Below, one piece after another: positions 28,558 to 37,624 of a stretch of DNA of 64,000 nt. The first letter of the stretch is position 1. Each line of letters opens with the position of its first letter. The notes under the pieces are model-generated. The model saw only the letters and a list, made by a program, of their open reading frames with translations. It was not told where the DNA came from and searched no databases. Position numbers and translations under genes: made by a program. The stretch comes from Holophagales bacterium (GTDB lineage Bacteria > Acidobacteriota > Thermoanaerobaculia > Multivoradales > Multivoraceae), in assembly GCA_009843505.1 (NCBI GenBank), contig VYDI01000031.1, forward strand, positions 62,001-126,000. The letters run 5' to 3'.

Positions 28558-28856
28558 GACTGTTCCGTCGGGTCGGGCGCCTCCTCGATCACCCCGTGGA
28601 CCTCTTCATAGCGCCGCAGATTCGTGCCCAGGGCCCGGATGATCCGCTTGAGATGCCCGGGGCTGGTCACGATCCGGGCGCTGACGATGCCCTGGGGCGG
28701 AACCACGTTGATGAAGTCGAGGATGAACTCCTCGCGCGTGTGGGTGATGCGCAGCAGGTTGGAGTAGGCCCCCTTGAGTTCGGCGTCGCCGATCTTGACG
28801 TTGATCGACGAGGACGGATCCTGGTCGCCCGGTACTTCCTTGGGTTGGTCGCTCAT
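28542..28856 (-). CDS. DUF3467 family protein
   Basis: 104 residues. The core YSNLLRITHTREEFILDFINVVPPQGIVSARIVTSPGHLKRIIRAL is diagnostic for DUF3467, a small cytoplasmic protein family of unknown function found in many bacteria. GGAG precedes the ATG at 28856, which overlaps the Wzt stop as ATGA, so it is translated with the exporter genes. The charged, disordered first 20 residues and C-terminal tail are not conserved. Confidence 0.85.
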   Translation of the reverse strand: MSDQPKEVPGDQDPSSSINVKIGDAELKGAYSNLLRITHTREEFILDFINVVPPQGIVSARIVTSPGHLKRIIRALGTNLRRYEEVHGVIEEAPDPTEQSSRVN

Positions 28857-30193
28857 TCGATTCTCCGTTGATCTCCGGCCTGGCGGCCGGGCGAGAGCCA
28901 GTCGATGTCGGTCCGCGCGCCCATCGTCTCCACCTGCCACTCATGGTCGGGCAGGTAGAGGCCGATGCTCCTCTGCTGTGTGCTCTCCGCTACCGTGAAC
29001 CGGAGCGCCCGGCGGCGGTAATCGTACGCCCTGCCGTCGCGGGCGTGAACCGCGACATCCACCGTGTACTCGCCCGGCGCCAGCCGCAGCTCCGGACAGA
29101 CGAGCCGGACCCGCACCGGCCCGGCGAGAGAGCGCGGCTCGTAGCCGGCCAGATCGGTGTTCGTGCCCCAGCAGTCGACGCCCCGCGGGGTCTTGACGCC
29201 GACGCCGAAGACGAAGTCGGACAGGTCCTCCTTCGGCTCGACGTCGAGCTCGAAGGCCACGGCTTCCCCGCAACGGACGTGGTAGCGCTCCTGCCGCTCC
29301 TCGCCGGCCAGCAGGCGCGCCGCCACGATCTCGGCCTGGCCCGAGCCCCAGCGCCCGACCTCTTCGGCAGCGTCCGCGGACGCCGTCGGGTCCTGTCCGC
29401 CTTCATCCGCCAGACGGCGACGGTCGTGGGCCTCGCCCTCGCGCGCCGCCACCGACTCGAGGTAGGCGTCGATGACCCGTCGCGTCGACCCGAGGCCCCG
29501 GATCCGCCCGCCGTCCAGCCACATCGCCCGGTCGCAAATCTCGTCGATCAGGGTCATCGTGTGGCTGACCACGAGCAGCGTGCCGCCGCCGGCCAGGTGC
29601 TCCTCGATCCGCGCCAGGCAACGGTGAACGAACTCCTCGTCGCCGACGGCGAGGACCTCGTCGACCAGAAGGACTTCCGGGTCGGTGTGAATGGCGACCG
29701 AGAAGCCGAGCCGGACGTACATGCCGGAGGAGTAGTACTTGATCGGCTCTTCGATGAAGTCGCCGAGGCCCGCGAACTCCACGATGTCGTCGTAGCGTTG
29801 CTCGATCCGGCGCCGGCTCAGTCCGAGCAACGCCCCGTTGATGAAGATGTTCTCGCGGCCGGAGATCTCGGGGTGAAAGCCCGCGCCGAGCTCGATCAGG
29901 GCCGCGACCCGGCCGTTCACCGAGAGTTCCCCGGAGGTCGGCGTCAGCAGGCCGGCCACCAGCTTGATCAGCGTCGACTTGCCCGAACCGTTGCCGCCGA
30001 TGATCCCCACCGCCTCTCCGCCGCCGACCTCGAAACTGACGTCGGTCAGGGCCTCGACGACTTCCGCCGAGTCCAGGCCCCCGGTCAGGCTGCCTTCGAG
30101 CAGAGCGCTCTTCAGCGTCCGCAGCCGGTAGCCGCCGGCGGCGCGCCGGTAGCGCTTGCACAGACCGCTCGCCGCGACTGCCGGTTGACTCAA
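28853..30193 (-). CDS. ABC exporter ATPase with C-terminal glycan-binding domain (Wzt-like)
   Basis: 446 residues. The nucleotide-binding domain has Walker A IGGNGSGKSTLIK, a Q-loop region with ELGAGFHPEISGRENIFING (diagnostic of polysaccharide exporters), signature YYSSGMYVRLGFSVA and Walker B VLLVDEVLAVGD. A ~190-residue C-terminal beta domain follows (from EEVGRWGSGQAEIVAARLL), matching the Wzt carbohydrate-binding module that recognises the modified glycan end before export. The start is TTG at 30193, 1 nt after the permease stop. With the permease it should export an O-antigen-like or other glycan across the inner membrane. Confidence 0.9.
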   Translation of the reverse strand: MSQPAVAASGLCKRYRRAAGGYRLRTLKSALLEGSLTGGLDSAEVVEALTDVSFEVGGGEAVGIIGGNGSGKSTLIKLVAGLLTPTSGELSVNGRVAALIELGAGFHPEISGRENIFINGALLGLSRRRIEQRYDDIVEFAGLGDFIEEPIKYYSSGMYVRLGFSVAIHTDPEVLLVDEVLAVGDEEFVHRCLARIEEHLAGGGTLLVVSHTMTLIDEICDRAMWLDGGRIRGLGSTRRVIDAYLESVAAREGEAHDRRRLADEGGQDPTASADAAEEVGRWGSGQAEIVAARLLAGEERQERYHVRCGEAVAFELDVEPKEDLSDFVFGVGVKTPRGVDCWGTNTDLAGYEPRSLAGPVRVRLVCPELRLAPGEYTVDVAVHARDGRAYDYRRRALRFTVAESTQQRSIGLYLPDHEWQVETMGARTDIDWLSPGRQAGDQRRIE

Positions 30194-30194
30194 C

Positions 30195-31007
30195 TCAGAC
30201 CGCCTCGGCCAGGGTGTCGGAGAGGCGCGAGAAGAGGCCGGCGCCGGCCACCCAGGAGACGGCGGCGATCCCGGCCATGATCGCCCACACTTGGGGTTCG
30301 GGCAGGCGGCCGAAGAACAGAAGGTCCTGGGTCGCGGTGGTGAACGAAGTCATCGGGTTCAGTTGCACGACCTTCGCGAACTGCGGCGGCAGGTCGCTCA
30401 GCGTGTAGATGATCGGCGCCAGGAAGAACGCCAGGACCAGCAGATTGCCGAGCAGATCCCGCACGTCCTTGAAGTGAACGCAGAGAGCGGCCAGCGCGAA
30501 GGCGAGACCGGCGACCATGACCAGCTCGATCGCCAGAACGGCAGGCAGCAGGACGGCCGTCCAGCCGGAGATCGGATAGCCGAGCAGCCGGCCGGCGACC
30601 AGAGCGACCCCGACGATCGGCAGCGCCAGGAGGAAGTGCACCAGGTTCGCCGCCACCGCGACCGCCGGCAGCACCTCGACCGGAAACACCGCCTTCCGGA
30701 TCAGGCCGCCGTTGGCGGTGAGGGACGTGCAGCCTTCCAGCAAGGAGGTGGAGACCCAGATCCAGGGGAACAGGCCGGTCACGAGAAACACGCCGTAGGG
30801 CTCGACCGCCACCAGGTCCGAGCGCTTCAGAATCATGCCGAACACGAACGAGTAGACGGCGAGCAGGAGAAGCGGATTGAGCAGGGACCACAGGAATCCC
30901 AGGACGCTTCCCCGGTAGCGCGCGCGCAGCTCCCGCATGACCAGGGTCCAGAGCAGGCTGCGGTAGCGGACCAGCGATCGGGCCACTTCGACCATTGCCG
31001 CGAGCAT
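30195..31007 (-). CDS. ABC-2 type glycan export permease (Wzm-like)
   Basis: 270 residues with six membrane helices. The amphipathic N-terminus (LVRYRSLLWTLVMRELRARYRGSVLGFLWSL) is the hallmark of the Wzm/TagG polysaccharide exporter family. Later comes LNPMTSFTTATQDLLFFG, the usual C-terminal signature before the last helix. The ATG at 31007 begins 1 nt after the upstream stop (TAAGATG); an ATG at 30995 is an alternative. The Wzt-like ATPase follows 1 nt later. Much of the longer open frame upstream is a shadow of the preceding gene. Confidence 0.9.
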   Translation of the reverse strand: MLAAMVEVARSLVRYRSLLWTLVMRELRARYRGSVLGFLWSLLNPLLLLAVYSFVFGMILKRSDLVAVEPYGVFLVTGLFPWIWVSTSLLEGCTSLTANGGLIRKAVFPVEVLPAVAVAANLVHFLLALPIVGVALVAGRLLGYPISGWTAVLLPAVLAIELVMVAGLAFALAALCVHFKDVRDLLGNLLVLAFFLAPIIYTLSDLPPQFAKVVQLNPMTSFTTATQDLLFFGRLPEPQVWAIMAGIAAVSWVAGAGLFSRLSDTLAEAV

Positions 31008-31008
31008 C

Positions 31009-33228
31009 TTACGTGGGTGCGCGGGTCTCGCACTCGAAGTACACCGGCGCCCCGCCGAGCACCGCGGGAACCCGCTGGAGCTCGCGGCCGTCCCGGTCGC
31101 GCGCAGCGCGCACCTTCCCCGGAGGCGTGTAGGAGCGGCCGCGGCCGCCCGGCGCCCACACGACCCGGATCTCCCGCCCATCCAGAAGCGCCCGGTAACC
31201 GCGCAGGCCTGACGGCATCCGCAGGCGCAGGACCTCCGCCCCGGCCAGCTCGCGCCGGAGTTGACGCAGCGCGAGATAGGCGGGACGCTGGCGGAGGCCG
31301 TCGCCCCGGGGGTCGAGCAGACCGTAACCCGCGGCCGCCAACTGCCACCAGTAGACGCGCTCCGCCAGACCGCTGCCCAGGGCCTCCAGCGAGTAGCGGA
31401 CCAGGTAGCTGGCCTGGGCGTCCTCGTCGACCGCGACGTCGCGGCCCGCGGGCGCGTGCGGACCCTCCGCAAGCGGCCAGTTGAACTCGGTGACCCAGCT
31501 CCGGCCCGACGCGCAGTCCGGGGCCCTGCGCGCCAGGGAACGCAGGACCGCCAGCTTGCCGGCGAGGTCGAAGCCGAGCTGACGGTTCTCCGGCGCGCCC
31601 CGCCGGTCGACGTAGAGCTGGCTCGCCAGAATGTCGAAGCGGCGCTCCGGCAGTCCGGAGTGAATCAGTCCGGCGGTCGCGTGGGGCTCGAAGTCGATCA
31701 CCGCGGGAGCGAGAACGCAGGCGTCGGGACACTGAGCCCGTACCGCCGCGGCGCCGGCCGCCAGCAGGCTCCAGTAGTCCCCGGGCCGCCACGCCCCCCA
31801 CTTGCTGCGATTGGGCGCCTGACCGATCAGGAAGCGGCGCCCGCAGGGCGCGAGCGCGGCCGCCGCTTCCTCGACCCGCCGCCGCCACAGCGCGGCGTCC
31901 CGCACCAGCGACCGGTCCTGGCAGAACTGGAACACCAGGTCGACCGGCCGCTCGCCATGGCGGAGGGTTCGCGCCAGTTCCTCCAGCTCGGGGTCGACGC
32001 CCCGCCAGAGGTGGAAGCGCAGGAGCACGGTGTCGACTCCGAGATCGTCGATCGCTCCGGCCAGGGAAGCGACCGGAGCGGAACCGGGACCGACCGCGAC
32101 GCCAGGGCCGCCGAAGCGAACCGGCGCCGGCGCGCGGTCCAGCGCACGCCGTACCCGACGCGCCTCCGCGACCGACAGGAGCAGCGGCACGGCCGATCGA
32201 AGCAGCGGCCGCGCGTGGTGGCCGGCGTCGCGCAAGCGCACGCCGAGGCGCTGGCCGCGAGTGGCCTGCTGGTGCGGCTGATCGGTCAGAGGATCCCAGA
32301 CCGTGCGCTCGGTGGCACTTGTCCCCCGTTCCGCCTCGGGGACGTGGGGGTGGGCGCGGCGACGCGGCAGCAGAAGATCGGACAGGCGGCGCAGACCCCG
32401 GCGAGCGCCCCGCTTCGATCCCAGCTTGAATCGGAAGCCGCGGTGGTAGATCTCGAACCAGATCCGTTGAAGCCACGGCAGGCCGCCCGGCCGGTAGCCG
32501 GCCAGGTACTCCTTCCGGTCCTCCGGACGCAGCACCGGCATCCGGCTGAGGTCCCTCAGTCGCAGGCTGGTCGACAGCCGCCGCCGGAAGCGGGCGCGGT
32601 TCAGGTCGACCAGGAACAGCTCGGCGTCGGTAGTCGGCTCCGCCAGGAGGACGTTGCCGGAGGTCAGATCCCTGAACCAGACGCCGTGGCGGTGGAGTTC
32701 CGCCGCCAGCGCGCCGACCCGCCGCAACAGGGTCGGACCATGGATCGCGGGAAACTGCTCGGGAGCGGTGCCGGCGTTCAGGGCGCGCAGGACGTAGCGC
32801 AGCTCCAGCGCCTCCGGCACCAGGCGGCAGACGTACCAGGCGGGACCGTCGATCGTGTTCGACTCCGCGTACAGGACGGGCTCCGGCGTCGAGATGCCGA
32901 GACGACGGAGCCGAAGCGCGGCCCGGAAGCTCAGGCGAGCCCGGCTGCCGCGGCGGCGGCGGCGAAGCCGCGCGTGCAGGTCGTCGTGCCGGAACTGCTT
33001 GACGACCACGGTGCTCCCGGTCTCCGGCGCGGCCGACCGCCAGCCGGCCTCGTAGAGGTAGCTGCGGCCCCAGTGCAGGCTGCGCCGGACGCTGGCCGGG
33101 TCCAGCAGCCGGCGCAGGCTCTCCTCGAAGTCGGCGCCCGGGTCCCCGTCCACCGCTGCCGGGGCGACCGCGCCTTTGAGGTCGTCGAACTCGAACCGGC
33201 GTTCCGGTCCTTCGGTCCCGGCGGTCAA
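31009..33228 (-). CDS. LPS-kinase-like domain fused to glycoside-hydrolase-like domain
   Basis: 739 residues. The N-terminal ~290 residues are a lipopolysaccharide (Kdo/WaaP-type) kinase: ATP-site lysine K77 in STVVVKQFR, catalytic loop FRDLTSGNVLL with D187 and N192, and metal aspartate D208 in LVDLNRARF. After a basic linker (~290-350) comes a TIM-barrel glycosidase-like domain (~380-665). It has a putative nucleophile E581 in VTEFNWPL, but the usual acid/base NEPN is IGQAPN (residues 468-473), lacking the Glu. The start is TTG at 33228, overlapping the rng stop (TTGA). It lies just before Wzm/Wzt, so it probably modifies the exported or core glycan. The frame upstream of 33228 is a shadow of rng. 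Confidence 0.82.
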   Translation of the reverse strand: MTAGTEGPERRFEFDDLKGAVAPAAVDGDPGADFEESLRRLLDPASVRRSLHWGRSYLYEAGWRSAAPETGSTVVVKQFRHDDLHARLRRRRRGSRARLSFRAALRLRRLGISTPEPVLYAESNTIDGPAWYVCRLVPEALELRYVLRALNAGTAPEQFPAIHGPTLLRRVGALAAELHRHGVWFRDLTSGNVLLAEPTTDAELFLVDLNRARFRRRLSTSLRLRDLSRMPVLRPEDRKEYLAGYRPGGLPWLQRIWFEIYHRGFRFKLGSKRGARRGLRRLSDLLLPRRRAHPHVPEAERGTSATERTVWDPLTDQPHQQATRGQRLGVRLRDAGHHARPLLRSAVPLLLSVAEARRVRRALDRAPAPVRFGGPGVAVGPGSAPVASLAGAIDDLGVDTVLLRFHLWRGVDPELEELARTLRHGERPVDLVFQFCQDRSLVRDAALWRRRVEEAAAALAPCGRRFLIGQAPNRSKWGAWRPGDYWSLLAAGAAAVRAQCPDACVLAPAVIDFEPHATAGLIHSGLPERRFDILASQLYVDRRGAPENRQLGFDLAGKLAVLRSLARRAPDCASGRSWVTEFNWPLAEGPHAPAGRDVAVDEDAQASYLVRYSLEALGSGLAERVYWWQLAAAGYGLLDPRGDGLRQRPAYLALRQLRRELAGAEVLRLRMPSGLRGYRALLDGREIRVVWAPGGRGRSYTPPGKVRAARDRDGRELQRVPAVLGGAPVYFECETRAPT

Positions 33229-34685
33229 GACCCTTCGATCTCGGTCACGACGAAGTGCTCGCGATTCAGGTCCGGATCGGCCCGGAGCAGAATGGGCACG
33301 TCGAACGCTCCCTGCATCCCGTCCAGCACGTCCGACTCGGGACCGTTCAGCCCGTCCAGCACCGCCGGGTGAACCCGCACCGCTACCTGACGGCAGCCGC
33401 GGCCGGCGTGCGCCAGACAGCTTCGCCGCAACTCCAGGCAGATCGTCGCGACCGACTTGATGCGGCCCCGCCCCCGGCAGGTCGGGCAGGGTCCCATGAG
33501 CGCCCGCTCCAGGTTCTCGCGACGCCGCTGCCGGGTGAGCTGAACCAGACCGAACTCGGAGATCTCGAGCACCCGCTTCCGGGCGCGGTCCTTCTGCAGC
33601 TCGGCCTCGAGACGCGCGAAGACCGTGTGACGATCCTCTTCGCGCTCCATGTCGATCAGGTCGATGACGAGGATGCCGGACAGGTCGCGCAGCCGAATCT
33701 GGCGGACGGCCTCCGCGACCGCCTCGAGGTTGGTCCGGAGGACCGTGTCGCGGAAACTCCCGATGCCCCCGACGGCGCCGGCGCCGACGTCGCGGCCGGA
33801 GTTCACGTCGATGGCGACCAGTGCCTCGGTCTGGTTGATGACCAGATGGCCGCCTGACGGCAGCGGCGCCTTCGGCTCCAGCGCGGCGTCGACGCCGGCG
33901 TCGATGCGGTAGCGATCGAACAGGCCCCGGCGGCTCCGCTCGAGCCTCGTCAGGAGTTCCGGCTGGACCCGCTCGAGGTACTCGCGGATGACCCGGTGAG
34001 CATCGGCGCCGTCGACCAGCAGGGCGCCGAAGTCCTCCCCGAAATGGTCGCGAATCACCCGTACCGAGAGTTCTTCCTCCTGGTGGACCAGCGCCGGGGC
34101 CGCGCACGCGGCCGCCCGCCCCTCGATCTCCCGCCAGACGTCCGCGAGGACTTCGTACTCCCTCGCGAGGTCCTCCGCCGACGCCCCCGCCGCGGCCGTA
34201 CGCACGATGCATCCCGTCTCTTCGAGCGCATCGCCCCACAGCTCCAGGGCCATCGTCTTCAGCCGCGTCCGTTCGTCCGGATCCTCGATCCGCCTGGAGA
34301 TCCCCAGCCGGCCCGCCAGGGGCGTCAGCACCAGGTAGCGGCCGGGAAGCGTGATCTCGGTGGTGATCCGCGGCCCCTTGTCCGCCAGTCCTTCCCTCGC
34401 GATCTGGACGACGACTTCCTCGCCCCGGCGCGGGATGGCGCCAGGCGTTTCCGAGTCGGCGCCCGCCATCTCCTCGAGGTACAGGTAGCCGTCACGATCC
34501 AGCCCCAGGTCGACGAAGGCTGCCCTCATGCCGGGAAGAACCCGCCGAACCCTCCCCTTGTACATGTTGCCGGCCAGACCCCGGCCCCGATGGCGCTCGA
34601 CGAAGAACTCCACCAGCCGGCCCGCCTCCAGGACGGCGAGGCGGGTCTGGTGCGGATCGCCTTCGACCAGAAGCTCCCTGTTCAT
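33225..34685 (-). CDS. rng: Ribonuclease G/E
   Basis: 486 residues. The S1 domain is near the N-terminus (GNMYKGRVRRVLPGMRAAFVDLGLDRDGYLY), the catalytic aspartates are in DVNSGR and LVIDLIDM, and the zinc-link is CPTCRGRGRIK. It lacks the long C-terminal degradosome scaffold of RNase E, so it is RNase G-like. It matures 16S rRNA and degrades mRNA. It follows rodA by 30 bp, the common mreBCD-mrdA-rodA-rng order. The ATG at 34685 fits the family start (MNRELLVEGDPHQTRLAVLE). Confidence 0.95.
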   Translation of the reverse strand: MNRELLVEGDPHQTRLAVLEAGRLVEFFVERHRGRGLAGNMYKGRVRRVLPGMRAAFVDLGLDRDGYLYLEEMAGADSETPGAIPRRGEEVVVQIAREGLADKGPRITTEITLPGRYLVLTPLAGRLGISRRIEDPDERTRLKTMALELWGDALEETGCIVRTAAAGASAEDLAREYEVLADVWREIEGRAAACAAPALVHQEEELSVRVIRDHFGEDFGALLVDGADAHRVIREYLERVQPELLTRLERSRRGLFDRYRIDAGVDAALEPKAPLPSGGHLVINQTEALVAIDVNSGRDVGAGAVGGIGSFRDTVLRTNLEAVAEAVRQIRLRDLSGILVIDLIDMEREEDRHTVFARLEAELQKDRARKRVLEISEFGLVQLTRQRRRENLERALMGPCPTCRGRGRIKSVATICLELRRSCLAHAGRGCRQVAVRVHPAVLDGLNGPESDVLDGMQGAFDVPILLRADPDLNREHFVVTEIEGS

Positions 34686-34715
34686 TTCGCTGCCGGCTGG
34701 CCTTCCCGGGACGGC

Positions 34716-35831
34716 TCAGATGTTGACGAACCGCCGGACGTCGAGGCCGATCATCAACCCGGTGGCCGCACAACAGAAGAGCATGAAGGAGCCGCCGTAG
34801 CTGAGAAAGGGCAACGGGATGCCTGTGATCGGAAGCAGGCCGATCACCATCGCCGTATTGTAGAGAACGTGTCCCGCCATGAAGGCGAGCAGGCCGACAA
34901 CGAGCAGCATGCCGGCCGGGTCACGCGCCGCCAGGGCCACGCGCACGCCGTTTCCCAGGTAGAGCAGGAGCAAGCCCAGCACGACGGTGACGCCGATGAA
35001 TCCGTACTCCTCGCCCAGCACGGCGAACACGAAGTCGGTGTGAGGCGTCGGCAGGAACTGCAGATTCGACTGCGTGCCCTCGCCGTATCCCTTGCCCAGC
35101 ATCTGGCCTGACCCGATGGCGATGCGGCTCTGGCGCACCTGGTATCCCGACCCGAGCGGATCCGCGTGGGGCCTGAAGAAGCTCGACAGCCGGTCCTTCT
35201 GGTAGTCCTGCAGGGCGAAAACCCAGATGGCGCCGGCGACCACCGCGGCCACGCCGAGCGCGATCAGGGCGGAACGGAGCCTGACGCCGGCCACGATGGC
35301 CATCGCGGCGAGCATGGGCACGAACATCAGGGCGCCACCCATGTCCGGCTGGAGGGCAATCAGCAGCACGGGCACGACGACGAACGCCGAGGCCGCCCAC
35401 AGCCACCCGCGAGGCGCCACCGGCGCCTGCGCTTCCGCCATGTGACGGGCCAGCAGGAGGACGGTCGCGATCTTGCAGAAGTCCGATGGCTGACCGCCGA
35501 AACCGCCGATCCCGATCCAGCTCCGGGCCCCGCCCGCTTCGTGGCCGAAGAAGGTCACCGCCGCCAGCGCCGCGACCGCCGCCAGGTAGATCCAGAAGGC
35601 GTAGCGGAGGAGAAACGAATAGTCGACCGCGGCAGCCGCAGCCATGACCAGCAGGCCCAGGGCGATCCACGCCGACTGGCGTACCTCGTAGTCCGTACTC
35701 ATGTCCGCCGAAGCACTGGAGATGACCACCAGGCCGATCGCCGACAACGCAAGCGCCGATCCGCCGAGCAGCCAGGAGACGGACCGGACCCGGCGGACGA
35801 GGGGCCACGGATCAGGTCTTGGCGGCAGCAC
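34716..35831 (-). CDS. rodA: RodA, peptidoglycan glycosyltransferase of the elongasome (SEDS)
   Basis: 371 residues with ~10 membrane helices, normal for RodA. The SEDS motifs are visible: SGYQVRQSRIAIGSGQMLGKG, TDFVFAVLGEEYGFIG (putative catalytic-site region) and LPITGIPLPFLSYGGS. It polymerises lipid II with PBP2 during cell elongation. The GTG at 35831 (VLPPRPDPWPLV) is chosen because it gives the family length. It overlaps the 3' end of mrdA by 20 nt, so translation is coupled. The longer frame upstream is a shadow of mrdA. Confidence 0.93.
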   Translation of the reverse strand: MLPPRPDPWPLVRRVRSVSWLLGGSALALSAIGLVVISSASADMSTDYEVRQSAWIALGLLVMAAAAAVDYSFLLRYAFWIYLAAVAALAAVTFFGHEAGGARSWIGIGGFGGQPSDFCKIATVLLLARHMAEAQAPVAPRGWLWAASAFVVVPVLLIALQPDMGGALMFVPMLAAMAIVAGVRLRSALIALGVAAVVAGAIWVFALQDYQKDRLSSFFRPHADPLGSGYQVRQSRIAIGSGQMLGKGYGEGTQSNLQFLPTPHTDFVFAVLGEEYGFIGVTVVLGLLLLYLGNGVRVALAARDPAGMLLVVGLLAFMAGHVLYNTAMVIGLLPITGIPLPFLSYGGSFMLFCCAATGLMIGLDVRRFVNI

Positions 35832-37611
35832 TGAAGTAACCCTCGTGCATCTCTCTAGCCAGCGGCGCCGCCGCTTCCGAGCCTCTGCCCCCGTTCTCGA
35901 CGAACACGACGACGACCAGTTCGGGGGCCTCCACCGGAGCGTAGGAAGTGAACCAGGCGTGGTCGGCCTGATCGGGCGGCAGGTCCTCCGAGCGAATCCA
36001 GGTCGCCTGGGCGACGACCTGGGCGGTGCCCGTCTTGCCCGCGACGGCCACCACCGGCGTCCTGGCGCTGCGTCCGGTTCCGTTCTCCACGACATTGGCG
36101 AGCGCCTCGGCGACGAAGGAAACCACTTCGGCGTCCAGACCGATCGGCGCCGGCGGTTCGCCGCCGCCCTCGATCAGGTAGGGGCGCACCCGGAGTCCCC
36201 CATTCGCCACCGCGGCAGTCATCACCGCCACCTGGAGCGGCGAAGTCAGCAGCGGCCCCTGGCCTATCGCTACCGAGACCGTCTCGCCCGGGTACCACGG
36301 ATAGCCCCGGCGATTCCTGCTCCACTCGGGATCGGGTACCAGGCCCTCGCTCTCGCCGGGGAGTTCGACCCCTGTCCGGTTGCCCAGCCCCAGCCGCCGC
36401 GCATAGGCGGCAATCGTCTCGATGCCGATCTTGAGGCCCTGCCGGTAGAAGTAGATGTCGCACGAGTGCTGCAGGGCCTCGCGCAGGTTGACGAGTCCGT
36501 GTCCCCTCGACTGCCAGCAACGCCAGCGGCGGTTGTAGAGACTGGTCGCGCCGCCGCAGTAGATCCGTTCTTCCGGGCGAAGCAGGCCCTCCGCCAGACC
36601 GGCCACCACCATCGCGATCTTGAACACCGAGCCCGGCGGGTAGGTGTTCTGGATCGCCCGGTTCTGGAGCGGCTTTCCCGGCGCGTCGACGATCCGGTCC
36701 CAGTCCTGCTGGCTCAGCCTGCCGCCGAAGCTGTTCGGGTCGAAGGAAGGGGAGGAGACCATCGCCCGGATCGCGCCGTCGCGGGGATCGAGCGCCACGA
36801 TGGCGCCGACCTTGTCCGCCAGCAGGTTCTCGGCCAACTGCTGCAGCTCCAGATCGATCGTCAGCGTGACGGACTCGCCGGGCTCCGCATCCGTCCGTCG
36901 CACGTCCTCGCCCATCAGGCGGCCGCGACTGTCGACGACCACGATCCGTTCCCCGTGGTCGCCGCGAAGCAGGCGATCCCGCAGCAGTTCCACGCCGCTG
37001 CGCCCGACGAGGTCCCCGGCCGCCAGGGAACCGTCACGGTCGTGTTCGGCGGGAGTCGGTTCGCCGAGATGACCCACGACATGAGCGGTCTGGAAGCTGT
37101 GCCGGTACAGGCGGCGTCTCGAAGTGGCGATCTCGAACTCCGGATGCTCGGGTACCGAGACCTCGAACCGGGCGACCTGGGTCAAGTCCAGGTCCTCGGC
37201 GAGCAGCACGGGCACCTCCCGGGCCACGCCCCGATGACTCTCCAGCGCGGCCCTGAGTTCCCGCTCCTCGTGGCCGAGAATCCCGGCCGCGAAGGCCAGA
37301 CTGGCGCCGAGATCCGCGCTCCTGCTGCGGTCGATCATCAGCCGAAAAGTGGGCGTGTTCTCGACCAGAATCCGACCCGAACGGTCATAGATCAGGCCCC
37401 TCGGAGCGTCCAGCCGCAGCACCCGCAAGCGGTTGTTCTCCGCGAGCTGTTCGTAGTGGTCCGCCCGGACGACCTGGTAGTACCAGTAGGCGCCGACCAC
37501 GACCGCCAGACACAGGCCGAGCACGCCGCACAGCCACTTGAGCCGTACCGCCATGTTCAGCAGGACCCAGTCCGAACTGTGCTCCCGGGTGGGGTTCTGC
37601 AGACTCATCAT
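35812..37611 (-). CDS. mrdA: Penicillin-binding protein 2 (MrdA), elongasome transpeptidase
   Basis: 599 residues. It has one N-terminal transmembrane helix (LKWLCGVLGLCLAVVVGAYW), a dimerisation/pedestal domain and a transpeptidase domain. The active-site motifs are SVFK (S328, K331), SCD in LQHSCDIYFYRQ, and KTGTAQ (K526). It cross-links peptidoglycan with RodA during side-wall growth. The start is ATGATG at 37611. It lies 13 bp after mreD. Confidence 0.95.
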   Translation of the reverse strand: MMSLQNPTREHSSDWVLLNMAVRLKWLCGVLGLCLAVVVGAYWYYQVVRADHYEQLAENNRLRVLRLDAPRGLIYDRSGRILVENTPTFRLMIDRSRSADLGASLAFAAGILGHEERELRAALESHRGVAREVPVLLAEDLDLTQVARFEVSVPEHPEFEIATSRRRLYRHSFQTAHVVGHLGEPTPAEHDRDGSLAAGDLVGRSGVELLRDRLLRGDHGERIVVVDSRGRLMGEDVRRTDAEPGESVTLTIDLELQQLAENLLADKVGAIVALDPRDGAIRAMVSSPSFDPNSFGGRLSQQDWDRIVDAPGKPLQNRAIQNTYPPGSVFKIAMVVAGLAEGLLRPEERIYCGGATSLYNRRWRCWQSRGHGLVNLREALQHSCDIYFYRQGLKIGIETIAAYARRLGLGNRTGVELPGESEGLVPDPEWSRNRRGYPWYPGETVSVAIGQGPLLTSPLQVAVMTAAVANGGLRVRPYLIEGGGEPPAPIGLDAEVVSFVAEALANVVENGTGRSARTPVVAVAGKTGTAQVVAQATWIRSEDLPPDQADHAWFTSYAPVEAPELVVVVFVENGGRGSEAAAPLAREMHEGYFSAAAKT

Positions 37612-37624
37612 GTGGCCCCCGCGG

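Noticed and set aside
33229..34239. N-terminal 337 codons of the long frame containing the kinase/glycosidase gene
   Set aside because: This part lies wholly inside rng in another frame and is Arg/Gly-rich without motifs. The real gene begins at TTG 33228.
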